From: Muribaculum sp.
Lineage (GTDB): Bacteria; Bacillota; Clostridia; Lachnospirales; Lachnospiraceae
Direction of reading: 5' to 3'
Length of the DNA stretch: 64,000 nucleotides
NCBI GenBank assembly: GCA_023663505.1
Contig: JAMPHH010000008.1
Span: 1-64,000, forward strand
Below are positions 9,034-17,490 of the stretch, piece after piece. Each line of letters begins with the position of its first letter. Position 1 is the stretch's first letter. The notes below the pieces were generated by a model. That model was not told the DNA's origin. It made no database searches and saw only the letters and a list, made by a program, of their open reading frames with translations. A program made the translations under genes and the position numbers.

Positions 9034-10080
9034 TTATGCAGTTTTCAAATACACATTTCCTTCCATGTCTAAAATAAATGTCGATTCTTTTTGGAAGGAT
9101 TGTAAAAATGACTGCAATGGCTTGCGCTTAATAAATTCTTCACCACTCCCTAATGAATCAACAAAATCCGTAACCTGTTTTTCATAAACGGTTTTGTCAA
9201 TCTTTTTTAAAAGGTTTCCCTTAAACGTCTTGATATACATTTGAATTGCCGAAAAATTGGATAGCATACGCTTCTCATATTTGTCAATGTACGACAAGAT
9301 ATCTTTCTCAACATATTTATGGTACGACGAATTTCCGTTCTGCGAATAAGAAACCTCAAGTATGTTACTCATGCAATATAATTGTATAGCAAGCTGGAGA
9401 CAATCTTTGATTTGAAACGACTTGCTAATGATCGAATCTAAATCCGGAGTATCTTTTGCCTTTATAAGCGAATCCAGATCAGACATGTAAAATTCAATAT
9501 CTTTCATCGCAACTTTTCTCGCACCCTGAAGGCTGATTATTGTCGCAGTTCTTTGATTGTCGCATTCCATAATTGAACTGTAGTTTTGGTATGCAAAATT
9601 TACAAAACTTACTTCGGATATCAATTCCGCTTTCTTATCCCCATATAGAAATTCAAGAATCTTATCAACCTTTTGATTGATAGCCGTTAAGTTACTATTG
9701 ATCTCTGAAAGGAAGTATTGTCCAGACGCTATTGACATTGCTGTAAACGCACCCATTATGACTTGCTGCTTTTTTAATAATTCCAACGGTGCCTGCCCAG
9801 CAAATTTCCCATCCGCGCCGTAGTATGTGTTTCCCAAACCGCCATCCTTGAACTTCATCAAGTCAGAAGTTGTGATACCATCTGGGAGATGCAGTACACA
9901 AGCATTTTTTGTTCCAACCGCTGCCACAGAGGGAACAGCACTCCATAATGCACTTACACACATCTTTTGTCTAGGGCTTAATTCTAATTTTGACAGATCA
10001 GTTCTTTTTGAAAAATCAATATTATCGCCCGATACTTCAATATCAAAACCACCAAACGGAATCATTTCAGCGCCATTCAT
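9034..10080 (-). CDS. Unknown 348-residue protein with hydrophobic centre
   Basis: Start at 10080 is fixed by GGAGG seven bases upstream; the frame stays open to 10281 but that part overlaps hairpins. Residues 1-60 are beta-like (MNGAEMIPFGGFDIEVSG), residues 105-130 are small/hydrophobic (QQVIMGAFTAMSIASGQYFL), and the rest is helical with INSNLTAINQKVDKILEFLYG coiled-coil character. No catalytic motif seen. It is the only gene in this stretch with a long structured leader, and it looks like cargo inserted between nuclease genes and metabolism genes. A defence, exclusion or toxin role is possible but unsupported. Confidence 0.6.
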   Translation of the reverse strand: MNGAEMIPFGGFDIEVSGDNIDFSKRTDLSKLELSPRQKMCVSALWSAVPSVAAVGTKNACVLHLPDGITTSDLMKFKDGGLGNTYYGADGKFAGQAPLELLKKQQVIMGAFTAMSIASGQYFLSEINSNLTAINQKVDKILEFLYGDKKAELISEVSFVNFAYQNYSSIMECDNQRTATIISLQGARKVAMKDIEFYMSDLDSLIKAKDTPDLDSIISKSFQIKDCLQLAIQLYCMSNILEVSYSQNGNSSYHKYVEKDILSYIDKYEKRMLSNFSAIQMYIKTFKGNLLKKIDKTVYEKQVTDFVDSLGSGEEFIKRKPLQSFLQSFQKESTFILDMEGNVYLKTA

Positions 10081-10097
10081 ATAAATACCTCCAAAAG

Positions 10098-10385
10098 AAA
10101 GAGAATACGTACCCTCTCGTTGTTGCGACACAACCCTAAGCCATCTATCACAGAGAATATCACTTTGGTAAGAGAGGGTACTCTTCTCCATAATAGTAAA
10201 TGTATTTTCTACGGATGATATTGGCGCAAATAAAAAGTGCGCCCCAATGTAGAGACGCACCTGCAAAAGTGAATCCCTCATTGTTGCGACACAATCTCAT
10301 CCCGTCTAAGGCATAAGTAAAGAGAGAAAGCACTCTTTGCCAGAGTAGTTTCCCTTAAACGAGATATATGAAATTGTGTCGCACC
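10098..10385 (-). ncRNA. Structured leader or small RNA region before the 348-residue protein
   Basis: Three nested hairpin pairs: GTACCCTCTC (10109-10118) with GAGAGGGTAC (10172-10181); ATTGGCGCA with TGCGCCCCAAT (about 10219-10250); and GCGACACAAT (10286-10295) with ATTGTGTCGC (10373-10382). The 14-mer TTGTTGCGACACAA appears twice (near 10120 and 10282). The order on the minus strand puts all three ahead of the ribosome site at 10087-10091. Either a regulatory 5' leader or a separate RNA. Confidence 0.45.
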
Positions 10386-10453
10386 CTTATCATACCACAT
10401 TCCCTGCAAAAAAGAAACAGGTTTTTAAATATCCTATTGACAAACCAGCGATT

Positions 10454-10654
10454 TTATGCTAAGGCGGTCTGCGGCATGACTATAAAAGACGCTTTCTTGT
10501 ACAGGTAGTCATAAGCCATCTGTGAGCCGTCCTCGAAATATACTGTGATGGAGAGATACCCTCTCGGCTTCCAGTAAGTCGCTCTTTTTGATAAATTTGG
10601 CAACCGAATCTTAAAATCCTTGTAAACATCGTTCCAGGTGATTTTTCCTCTCAT
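10454..10654 (-). CDS. Conserved small phage protein
   Basis: 66 residues, MRGKITWNDVYKDFKIRLPN then RATYWKPRGYLSITVYFEDG. This arrangement recurs in gut Firmicutes phages. Predicted small alpha/beta protein without catalytic signature. Ribosome site AAAGGAGG upstream. Confidence 0.65.
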   Translation of the reverse strand: MRGKITWNDVYKDFKIRLPNLSKRATYWKPRGYLSITVYFEDGSQMAYDYLYKKASFIVMPQTALA

Positions 10655-11023
10655 AAATCCTCCTTTCCGGCTCTTTGGTCAAATGCCCACTTTTTTTCGC
10701 CCTATTTATAATATTATTAAAAATTTTTATCATAATAGTTTGAAGAAAAAAGTGGGAAAGTGGGCAAACAGCCCTCAAACCCGCATAAATACTGGGTTTT
10801 TTCTGGCCAAAGTGCCTGGTCACTTTTCAAAAAAAGTGGGCAAAGTGGGCAAAAAACGGTCAAAATCGTCCGTAAAAGTCCTAAAAAATTCTCCAAAATC
10901 TGCCGAATTTTCTTCTCTGCCCACTTTTTCTGGCCAAAAGCCCACTTTTCAAAACAGGATTTGACCAGAAATTTTTAACCTAGATTAGAATTTGTCCGGC
11001 TGAAAAGACCTGCTACGGACGGA
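10655..11023. repeat. Iteron-like field of GTGGGCAAA/TTTGCCCAC motifs
   Basis: About 370 non-coding bases with GTGGGC-type motifs in both orientations: 10684, 10750-10768 (two in tandem), 10834-10851 (two in tandem), 10919-10930 and 10940-10955, spaced by AT-rich runs and by TGGCCA. Overlapping open frames are low-complexity products of the repeats, not genes. Could be a replication origin, an operator array or a recombination site. Confidence 0.5.
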
Positions 11024-11221
11024 TTATTTTATCATGATACTCGATTTGTCCATGCAGTATTTACAGCTCGGATCACTTTTTCTGATAAATGAAATATCAT
11101 CCCGGTACTCACTGTGCATTTTTTCGCACGTCTTCAAATACTCAAGATACGTCTGCTTGTATACGCATACCTCTCTATGTACGCAAGAAGTGCAAATTGT
11201 TTCTCTTACTCCACCATCCAT
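11024..11221 (-). CDS. Small Cys-rich (zinc-binding type) protein
   Basis: 65 residues from 11221 behind GGAGG. CTSCVHREVC near the start and CKYC near the end give two Cys pairs, a probable zinc ribbon. Similar two-pair proteins recur elsewhere in this region. Function unknown. Confidence 0.6.
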   Translation of the reverse strand: MDGGVRETICTSCVHREVCVYKQTYLEYLKTCEKMHSEYRDDISFIRKSDPSCKYCMDKSSIMIK

Positions 11222-11237
11222 AGTTCTCACCTCCAAA

Positions 11238-11594
11238 CTACAAATAATAGCCCTTTTCCTTGAGCACTCGTTCCAACCGATCCGCCTTTACGTTCATCGC
11301 TTTGTAAATATCTTCCGTCGTGATACCGCAGATTTCCTGCAAATAGATTAACCCAAGAGAAACATCTGCCATCTCCTCAGTCAACGAAACAGTGTCACCA
11401 TGCTCTCTAATTTGTTTGGAGACTTCCTTTGACAGTTCTGAAAGTTCTTCCATAACAATGATCAGGTTATGATGCCCTCGTGGATTTCCGTCCTGATTGG
11501 CATTCACGGATTTTTTAACCAACTTCTTGATTTTCCTTTTGTCGAGGCTTGAAGAAGCAAATCCGAACTCCTTTATGAAAGTGTTTCGTTCCAT
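11238..11594 (-). CDS. MazG-like nucleotide pyrophosphohydrolase
   Basis: 118 residues. HNLIIVMEELSELSKEVSKQ then SLTEEMADVSLGLIYL gives the E-x-x-E...E-x-x-D metal site of MazG/dUTPase-type all-alpha pyrophosphatases. Such enzymes cleave (d)NTPs or alarmones and are common phage accessories. A second, distinct MazG-like gene lies 219 bases upstream, so the two may act on different nucleotides. Confidence 0.8.
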   Translation of the reverse strand: MERNTFIKEFGFASSSLDKRKIKKLVKKSVNANQDGNPRGHHNLIIVMEELSELSKEVSKQIREHGDTVSLTEEMADVSLGLIYLQEICGITTEDIYKAMNVKADRLERVLKEKGYYL

Positions 11595-11600
11595 ACAGTA

Positions 11601-11798
11601 TCACCTCCAAACCTTTCCTGTCTGTGTATCTTTAAGGATAATCCGCTCCTCCAGATGAAACCCGGAAAGCTCGCAGATTGTAAAGATGGTGTTCAACAAT
11701 TTATGAAACCGTTCGTCATCTGCGTCTGCATTCTTAATCGCTTCGTAAGCTGTCGGATCTGAATATCTCTCGTGATTTTTTCTTGGATTCTCACTCAA
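11601..11798 (-). CDS. Small conserved phage protein
   Basis: 65 residues: NPRKNHERYSDPTAYEAIKN then a helix and FHLEERIILKDTQTGKVWR. Lies between the two MazG-like genes and is likely cotranscribed with them. Ribosome site GAGGACAG upstream. Function not recognised, though the SDPTAYEAI block recurs in phages. Confidence 0.6.
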   Translation of the reverse strand: MSENPRKNHERYSDPTAYEAIKNADADDERFHKLLNTIFTICELSGFHLEERIILKDTQTGKVWR

Positions 11799-11812
11799 AT
11801 GTCTGTCCTCCT

Positions 11813-12148
11813 CTAAATATCATTATTATCTCTGTGCTGGCTCCGCTGAGCATCGAACCCTTTTGGATACCTTGCACGCAGCTTATCAATGTTCATCTGC
11901 AAAATATCTTCCAGCTCATACCCGATGACGGTAGCGCCGAGAGCCAGATACCATGCAACATCACCAAGCTCTTTCGCCATATGTTCTTTATCCAGGTCGT
12001 GCCCCTGATGCAGATGCTTCTTAATCATGTCTGCCACTTCACCAGATTCTCCGCACAGCCCAAGTGCAGTATTGCTCAAATTTATCCCTTGAGGGTTGAT
12101 AGTCTTCATAGCTTCTTTTTGGTATTCGTTGATTGTCATAAATATCAT
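11813..12148 (-). CDS. MazG nucleotide pyrophosphohydrolase
   Basis: 111 residues. LSNTALGLCGESGEVADMIKK followed by MAKELGDVAWYLALGA is a textbook MazG metal-binding arrangement (E-x-x-E and E-x-x-D). Closest in layout to phage MazG proteins that hydrolyse dNTPs or ppGpp-type signals. Overlaps the next gene start by 4 bases. Confidence 0.88.
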   Translation of the reverse strand: MIFMTINEYQKEAMKTINPQGINLSNTALGLCGESGEVADMIKKHLHQGHDLDKEHMAKELGDVAWYLALGATVIGYELEDILQMNIDKLRARYPKGFDAQRSQHRDNNDI

Positions 12149-12360
12149 TTCTCCTTTTTAATAAGATTGTTTTTTCTCTGATGCTCCATACTGCCAATAT
12201 GACACCCATGCTTATGACAAACAGAGAAAATATGCATAAGCGGATATTTGTAAATGTATTCGCCTTGTCGTATACACAACATACTGCCTTTTGTGTAGAC
12301 ATTGTCGCATTCTATTTGTTTTGGAGCGGCAGCGTCCATAAATATAATTTCCACAAACAT
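12145..12360 (-). CDS. Small hypothetical protein
   Basis: 71 residues with GGAGGAGAG before the ATG at 12360. Contains two His/Cys clusters (SVCHKHGCHIG) that could bind metal and a basic end. Sits between nrdD and mazG, four-base overlap with mazG. Function unknown. Confidence 0.55.
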   Translation of the reverse strand: MFVEIIFMDAAAPKQIECDNVYTKGSMLCIRQGEYIYKYPLMHIFSVCHKHGCHIGSMEHQRKNNLIKKEK

Positions 12361-12373
12361 TCATCTCTCCTCC

Positions 12374-14551
12374 TTACAAATGCAGCACTCTTTCAGAGAT
12401 TTCCTGTGTCCGTCCCTGATTCCAGAAATTTGTGCCGATGTAACCGCAGGTTCTACGAGCTACATTCATTGTGTTTTGGTCACGGTTGCCGCAGTTAGGA
12501 CATTCCCAAACCAGCTTACCGTTATCCTCAACAGTCTTGATCTCTCCCTCGAAACTGCAAACCTGACAGTAATCGCTCCGAGTATTCAACTCTGCATACA
12601 TGATGTTGTCGTAAATATACTGAATGACAGAGATGACAGCCGGAATGTTATTGTCCATGTTCGGAACCTCGACGTAGCTGATTGCTCCACCAGGGCTAAG
12701 CTCCTGAAACTCCGATTCAAAAGCCAGCTTCGTAAAGGCATCTATAGGCTCTGTTACATGGACGTGATAGCTGTTGGTAATATAATTCTTGTCTGTCACA
12801 CCCGGAACAATGCCAAACCGCTTCTGCAAGCTCTTAGCAAACTTATAAGTCGTGGATTCCAGAGGTGTTCCATACAGAGAGAAGTCAATGTCTGTCTCTG
12901 CTTTCCACTTGGCTGTGAACTCGTTCAGCATTCGCATCACATGCAGCGCAAAGTCTTTACCGCCTGCTGTATGGGATTCACCAGTCATATATCTGACACA
13001 CTCATACAAACCGGCATAACCAAGGCTGATGGTAGAATATCCATGGTAGAGAAGCTGATCAATCGGCTCGTCCTTATCCAACCGTGCCAATGCCCCATAT
13101 TGCCAGAGAATCGGAGCAACATTCGAGCTGGTTCCTTTTAACCGATTATGCCGAGCCATCAAAGCTGGGTAGCAGATGTTTTTCAGACGGTCTTTGAGAA
13201 TATCATCGAACTTGTCGAAGTCACCTCCGGAACTCAACGCCACATCAGGAAGATTGATTGTTACGACACCCTGATTGAATCGTCCGTAGTATTTGTGACC
13301 GGCTATCCAGTTCTTACACTTCGAGTAGTTTTCAGTCGTCCGGTCCGGCGTAAGGAAAGAGCGGCAACCCATACAGGTGTAAGTATCACCGTTCTTCAGG
13401 TTCCGCTCAATCTTGTTGGAAATATAATCCGGCACCATCCGCTTGGCGGTACACTGTGCAGCAATCTCTGTGAGATAGAAGTATTCCGAATCCGGATAGG
13501 CATTGTTCTCGTCAAGAGCATAAATCAGCTTCGGAAATGCAGGAGTAATCCAGACACCGACCTCATTCTTTACGCCCTGGATGCGTTGTTTCAGAGTCTC
13601 CTCAATAATAGCCGCAAGGTCTTTCTGCTCCTGCTCGTTCTTAGCCTCGTTGATGTTCATGTAGACCGTGATAAACGGTGCCTGCCCGTTCGTAGTCATC
13701 AGTGTCACCACTTGATACTGGATCGTCTGTACGCCCTTGGTAATGTCCTCAGACACCAGCCGCTCAATGAAAATATCATAGTCTGACTTATCCATGTAGT
13801 CCCGCAAATCCTCATACTTCTTTCTGAACCGCTGCCGGGTATCGTCTACGAATGGAGCCAGATGCGCCAGACTGATGGACTGACCGCCGTACTGGGAGCT
13901 TGCCACCTGTGCAATAATCTGTGTCGCAATGTTACAGGCGGTGCTGAATGTGTGCGGCTTTTCGATCAGCGTCCCGGATATAACGGTACCATTCTGAAGC
14001 ATGTCCTCCAGATTCACGAGACAACAGTTGTGAGAGTGCTGAATGAAATAGTCGGAATCGTGGAAGTGGATCAGCCCATCGTTGTGTGCTTTTACGACTG
14101 CCTCCGGCAGAAGTTTCCGCATGGTGATGTCTTTCGAGATTTCCCCGGCAATATAATCCCGCTGAGTAGGAATAATTTCCGGGTCTTTGTTGCTGTTCTC
14201 CTGTTTGACAGCCTCATTATTATACTCAACCAGACTGAGAATCTTTTTGTCCGTATCGGATTCACGTTTCAGCTTGTGGTCATAGCGGTATCGAATATAA
14301 CATTTGGCTACCTCAAAAGCCCTCGCCACCATCAGTTCGGTTTCCACGATCTCCTGGATTTCTTCCACTTCGACAGCGCGGTTAAATTTTTCGAGTTGCC
14401 TTACAACCATTCGTGTAGTAATATCAATGCCGATAGGATTCATTTGATGCTGCTCTTCAACTTCTGCGTTTGCCTTAATAATGGCGTTCCGGATTTTCTC
14501 CGCATTGAAGTCTGCTTCCGTACCATCCCGTTTAATGATTTTTGTGATCAA
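12374..14551 (-). CDS. nrdD: Anaerobic ribonucleoside-triphosphate reductase
   Basis: 725 residues. Reduces NTPs to dNTPs without oxygen using a glycyl radical. N-terminus is an ATP-cone (KIIKRDGTEADFNAEKIRNA). The C-terminus has the zinc-type CQVC ... CPNC cluster and the radical-bearing RRTCGYIGTNFWNQGRTQE segment. Start is TTG at 14551 with GGAGG nine bases upstream. The nrdG activator gene follows upstream by 2 bases. It points to replication in a strict anaerobe. Confidence 0.96.
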   Translation of the reverse strand: MITKIIKRDGTEADFNAEKIRNAIIKANAEVEEQHQMNPIGIDITTRMVVRQLEKFNRAVEVEEIQEIVETELMVARAFEVAKCYIRYRYDHKLKRESDTDKKILSLVEYNNEAVKQENSNKDPEIIPTQRDYIAGEISKDITMRKLLPEAVVKAHNDGLIHFHDSDYFIQHSHNCCLVNLEDMLQNGTVISGTLIEKPHTFSTACNIATQIIAQVASSQYGGQSISLAHLAPFVDDTRQRFRKKYEDLRDYMDKSDYDIFIERLVSEDITKGVQTIQYQVVTLMTTNGQAPFITVYMNINEAKNEQEQKDLAAIIEETLKQRIQGVKNEVGVWITPAFPKLIYALDENNAYPDSEYFYLTEIAAQCTAKRMVPDYISNKIERNLKNGDTYTCMGCRSFLTPDRTTENYSKCKNWIAGHKYYGRFNQGVVTINLPDVALSSGGDFDKFDDILKDRLKNICYPALMARHNRLKGTSSNVAPILWQYGALARLDKDEPIDQLLYHGYSTISLGYAGLYECVRYMTGESHTAGGKDFALHVMRMLNEFTAKWKAETDIDFSLYGTPLESTTYKFAKSLQKRFGIVPGVTDKNYITNSYHVHVTEPIDAFTKLAFESEFQELSPGGAISYVEVPNMDNNIPAVISVIQYIYDNIMYAELNTRSDYCQVCSFEGEIKTVEDNGKLVWECPNCGNRDQNTMNVARRTCGYIGTNFWNQGRTQEISERVLHL

Positions 14552-14553
14552 TG

Positions 14554-15018
14554 TTATCTACCTCCAGATTCTTTCAAAAATATAATTCTTTGATTTGTGC
14601 TGCCATAAAATTTACCGACACATCTTTGAGCATCCACATAAGGACCATCAACCAACACGTCTATAAATCTCATGACTTCCAAATCACAAACCTGCTCATA
14701 AATATAACCTGTGTAAAGCCATATTGTTTTTCCCGGCAGTTTCGATTTGATTCGTTTTGCCAGTCTTGTTACGGTACTTCTGTTCAATGGATGCAACGGA
14801 TCACCTCCGCTAAACGTGATGCCAGAAATATAATTCGACTTCAACAGATCGAACAGTCTTTTTTCTGCTGCCTCGTCAAACAAATATCCAGAAGATGGAT
14901 TATGAGTGTCAGGATTATGGCATTTGTAACAGTCATGCCCGCATCCGGACACCCACAAAACTACCCGACATCCAATTCCATCAGCGATACTAATCGGTGT
15001 AATCTTCTGGTAATTCAT
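14554..15018 (-). CDS. nrdG: Anaerobic ribonucleotide reductase activating protein
   Basis: 154 residues. Radical-SAM enzyme that generates the NrdD glycyl radical; CGHDCYKCHNP supplies the Cx3Cx2C iron-sulfur ligands and FSGGDPL the SAM-binding GGD-type motif. ATG at 15018 is chosen because the family begins MNYxKI; the frame is open to 15093 but that part overlaps the next gene. Confidence 0.93.
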   Translation of the reverse strand: MNYQKITPISIADGIGCRVVLWVSGCGHDCYKCHNPDTHNPSSGYLFDEAAEKRLFDLLKSNYISGITFSGGDPLHPLNRSTVTRLAKRIKSKLPGKTIWLYTGYIYEQVCDLEVMRFIDVLVDGPYVDAQRCVGKFYGSTNQRIIFLKESGGR

Positions 15019-15173
15019 ACAATCCAGTTCTCCTTTGCGAAAAATAAAGCTAAGCCAATCAATGCCGCAAATAAAAAGAATGTGACATCCCACTCAATAG
15101 GAACTGATAACACTCCTAAAAATATAATTACGACGGCATAGAGCTTGTTTTTCAGTAATTCTCGTCTCCACAT
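15015..15173 (-). CDS. Small two-span membrane protein
   Basis: 52 residues, MWRRELLKNKLYAV then two hydrophobic stretches split by EWD, ending FAKENWIV. Overlaps nrdG start by 4 bases. Recurs in gut phages; function unknown. Confidence 0.6.
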   Translation of the reverse strand: MWRRELLKNKLYAVVIIFLGVLSVPIEWDVTFFLFAALIGLALFFAKENWIV

Positions 15174-15178
15174 ATGCC

Positions 15179-15340
15179 TTAGTCCCCCACCACGATGGAT
15201 ACTATCTGGTCGATATTGTAAAAACCAACCCACGCTTCATTTTTAATAACAATGAAGCATTTCCCATCGTACTTATAATCCGTATAAGCATCCCTTTTCC
15301 AAGTGAACGTGTTTCCATTTTTAAATGTGATTTCTATCAT
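15179..15340 (-). CDS. Small hypothetical protein
   Basis: 53 residues, MIEITFKNGNTFTWKRDAY ... WVGFYNIDQIVSIVVGD. Beta-rich, like small phage proteins of the same pattern. GGAG ribosome site 7 bases before ATG at 15340. Too short for most gene callers. Confidence 0.55.
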   Translation of the reverse strand: MIEITFKNGNTFTWKRDAYTDYKYDGKCFIVIKNEAWVGFYNIDQIVSIVVGD

Positions 15341-15372
15341 AGCGAACTCCTTTCTGACTTTTATGAAAAAGA

Positions 15373-15395
15373 AAGAGCCGTTGTAAGCGGCTCTT
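15373..15395 (-). terminator. Perfect 8-bp hairpin terminator
   Basis: AAGAGCCG, loop TTGTAAG, CGGCTCTT, followed on the minus strand by TCTTTTTCAT. Lies after the DUF6353 gene ending at 15404. Confidence 0.65.
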
Positions 15396-15403
15396 AAATG
15401 TTG

Positions 15404-16165
15404 TTAATCGTTCCAGTTCCAATAATGTTTCGGTGTATAGGTAATAAGCATCACTGGCCCATATTGCTCATCCATAATGGCCTCAATATCAATGTCAACT
15501 TCATCGCCGTGCTCTAGCTCCCAACCATATGCATCACCCGCATCTATTCTGTCCAGACCAAGCTCGTCATAGAGTTCATTCACAGTCACTCTAAGTTCGT
15601 AGGTGATCATTCGATTCAATGCTGTTTGCGCATCCTGAACCTTGGACAACGATGTCTCAAAAAATCGTCCTGAGAATCCGTCTTTACACATACATTTGTT
15701 TCCATTTACAACGAACGCTTTATTAGTCTTCTCCTCCGTAGATGAATCATCTGTCTGGTCTTTCTTGACTTGTGTACCAAGGATTCTATTTTCGCAACCC
15801 TTTAACTTGTCTTCTGTTGCCACATAGGTAGCCACCAAAGCCGCGTTACGTTTCAGGTTGATGCTGTTAGCACCTATAATACATCCAAGACTCGTGCCTC
15901 CGGCAACGACTACTGGAATATAGCACTTCCACGTCAATCTTACTGCCTCGGCCGCCTTGTAGTGCTCCTGAGGCATTTTGTCGATTTCTTCTTTGTGCTC
16001 ATCTACAATTTTTGTTGCATTGATAGTCGCCTTAATCGCTAAGCCGACCGTGGTTACAAGACCCATACACCCAAATACTGTAAGTATTGTCGGACTATTC
16101 TCGGTCAAAACATTTGCGAGTTTGTCCACCGGCTCTTTCCACTTCTCAAAATTTACATGTTTCAT
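15404..16165 (-). CDS. DUF6353 membrane protein, paralog 1
   Basis: 253 residues from 16165 (GAAAGGAG upstream). N-terminal helix NSPTILTVFGCMGLVTTVGLAI, then TWKCYIPVVVAGGTSLGCIIGA: two membrane hairpins as in the DUF6353 family. The C-terminus carries LYDELGLDRIDAGDAYGWEL, conserved in its three paralogs here. Family is common in gut Firmicutes phages, function unknown. This copy stands alone 16 kb from the other three. Confidence 0.75.
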   Translation of the reverse strand: MKHVNFEKWKEPVDKLANVLTENSPTILTVFGCMGLVTTVGLAIKATINATKIVDEHKEEIDKMPQEHYKAAEAVRLTWKCYIPVVVAGGTSLGCIIGANSINLKRNAALVATYVATEDKLKGCENRILGTQVKKDQTDDSSTEEKTNKAFVVNGNKCMCKDGFSGRFFETSLSKVQDAQTALNRMITYELRVTVNELYDELGLDRIDAGDAYGWELEHGDEVDIDIEAIMDEQYGPVMLITYTPKHYWNWND

Positions 16166-16206
16166 TTTTCTTCTCCTTTCAACGTCAATATTGTTATCTA
16201 CGTTTC

Positions 16207-16234
16207 CATAAAAGGAGATGTTTTGAATGCGTTT
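16207..16234 (-). promoter_or_regulatory. 28-bp intergenic element, copy 2
   Basis: CATAAAAGG, TGT, ATGCGTTT at the family offsets; 42 bases before the DUF6353 paralog 1 start. Confidence 0.5.
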
Positions 16235-16235
16235 T

Positions 16236-16370
16236 CTAATTAACCGGGAGAGGTACACCACTTCTCCAAGCAACCCATGCTATAAAGAAAGCGAGCACAA
16301 CTACGAAGATTGCACCCGCCGCCAATATAACGATGAGACCTTTCAACAGATTAAACCATTTCTTTGACAT
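16236..16370 (-). CDS. Small single-pass membrane protein
   Basis: 44 residues, MSKKWFNLLKGLIVILAAGA then FVVVLAFFIAWVAW, ending VPLPVN. GGAGAAAG before ATG at 16370. One long or two short spans. Not recognised. Confidence 0.55.
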   Translation of the reverse strand: MSKKWFNLLKGLIVILAAGAIFVVVLAFFIAWVAWRSGVPLPVN

Positions 16371-16563
16371 TTTCTTTCTCCTTATTGCTTTTCTTGATGC
16401 TGGTTTCCACATCATCCATCTTTAATAACATTCCGTTTTCTCTGAACTTGGAATATGCTCTTGCTGTGGCGCAATGCTCGATGCACTGACATACCCTGTT
16501 AATCAGAGAATAGACGCAAAGATAGACAATGAGAAATGCAATAACGTACTGTATAAATATCAT
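16351..16563 (-). CDS. Small membrane protein with cytoplasmic tail
   Basis: 70 residues, start at 16563 with GGAGG upstream. N-terminal span IFIQYVIAFLIVYLCVYSLI followed by a Cys-containing, charged tail. Ends overlapping the next small membrane gene. Function unknown. Confidence 0.6.
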   Translation of the reverse strand: MIFIQYVIAFLIVYLCVYSLINRVCQCIEHCATARAYSKFRENGMLLKMDDVETSIKKSNKEKENVKEMV

Positions 16564-16763
16564 TTTTGTTTTTCCTCCTTTTTGATCTTGTAACAGCACA
16601 ATTCATATCCTGGCTCAACACCTTTTCTGTGAGAAATACGGCTGAACTGGACATCTTCCCCATATTTTTTTTCCAGACGCAAAATATCAGGATGATTGTG
16701 CTTATGAGTTGCTTGTAATTCGTCCAAAGTGTTGTAGAAGACAGATTCATAATACTGAATCAT
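16560..16763 (-). CDS. Small hypothetical protein
   Basis: 67 residues, ATG at 16763 behind GGAGGGG. YESVFYNTLDELQATHKHN then LRLEKKYGEDV; helical then beta. Four-base overlaps on both sides indicate cotranslation with its neighbours. Unknown function. Confidence 0.6.
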   Translation of the reverse strand: MIQYYESVFYNTLDELQATHKHNHPDILRLEKKYGEDVQFSRISHRKGVEPGYELCCYKIKKEEKQK

Positions 16764-17284
16764 TTCTCAGCCCCTCCTATAGCATTCTCGGAAAGTTTCC
16801 CTCTTATCTTTTCAAGAATATCATCGACCGTCTTTCGGGTCTTCGGACTCATCTTTATGTAGTCCTTATGCTCGTCATACCAGTCGAAGATTTCAAACAG
16901 CTTTCCCTTCGACCAACTGAATGACCACCAATCACAAATCATTTCGAGAATATAATTGTAGGGCATATCCAGGATGATCTCCCCTTCCTTAGGGTCATCA
17001 TTGATAAGAACCCAATACTGCCAGTGATGCGGATTCCTGTGAATGTGAAGAAGCCAGGCTTTCCTATAGTCCTGCATAACCTGATAGGATTTGTTGTTGC
17101 CATAGAAATATCTATCATAGGCTTCATACTCATCCGGCTCATTCTTGGAAGCATCGTGTGCGAACTCGGTCTGCCACCCCAGACCATCTTTTACCAACTC
17201 CGGGAGATTTTCCTGAATCCACTCAAATCCTTTATGGACATTTGAGCGGTGCTGTTGTAAATATAAATCATACTGTGCGCTCAT
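16760..17284 (-). CDS. DUF5662-type phage protein
   Basis: 174 residues. Rich in conserved His/Trp/Asp: WIQENLPELVKD, FAHDASKNEPDEYEAYDRYF, HIHRNPHHWQYWVL, CDWWSFSW. This H-D-H-H pattern is that of DUF5662, possibly a metal-dependent hydrolase like HD-domain proteins, but the activity is not established. An in-frame ATG at 17296 overlaps the upstream stop and is possible. Confidence 0.75.
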   Translation of the reverse strand: MSAQYDLYLQQHRSNVHKGFEWIQENLPELVKDGLGWQTEFAHDASKNEPDEYEAYDRYFYGNNKSYQVMQDYRKAWLLHIHRNPHHWQYWVLINDDPKEGEIILDMPYNYILEMICDWWSFSWSKGKLFEIFDWYDEHKDYIKMSPKTRKTVDDILEKIRGKLSENAIGGAEK

Positions 17285-17292
17285 TGTTTTAA

Positions 17293-17490
17293 TCATACCT
17301 CCTCACAACTTGGAGTCACAAAATTTATGAGGTCATTGTTAGAAATCTCCCCAAAATATAAATTCTTTTCTTCGTCAATCTCCACTATCTTGCCAACCAC
17401 TATACCCTCGACGGTTATTGGTTTTCCGATAACTTCTTTTTGATTTTTTAATCCCTTGGTTATTAAAGATAATTTTCCACTAATTTTCAA
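17293..17490 (-). CDS. Small beta-rich hypothetical protein
   Basis: 65 residues, TTG start at 17490 overlapping the TGA of the previous gene (TTGA), so translation is probably coupled. Sequence GKPITVEGIVVGKIVEIDEE suggests a small barrel. Unknown. Confidence 0.5.
   Translation of the reverse strand: MKISGKLSLITKGLKNQKEVIGKPITVEGIVVGKIVEIDEEKNLYFGEISNNDLINFVTPSCEEV

Noticed and set aside
9034..10281. Longer 415-residue form of the unknown protein
   Set aside because: The extra 67 codons overlap the hairpins, and only the ATG at 10080 has a strong ribosome site.
10638..10978. Plus-strand open frames in the iteron field
   Set aside because: Low-complexity translations of the repeats with no ribosome site.
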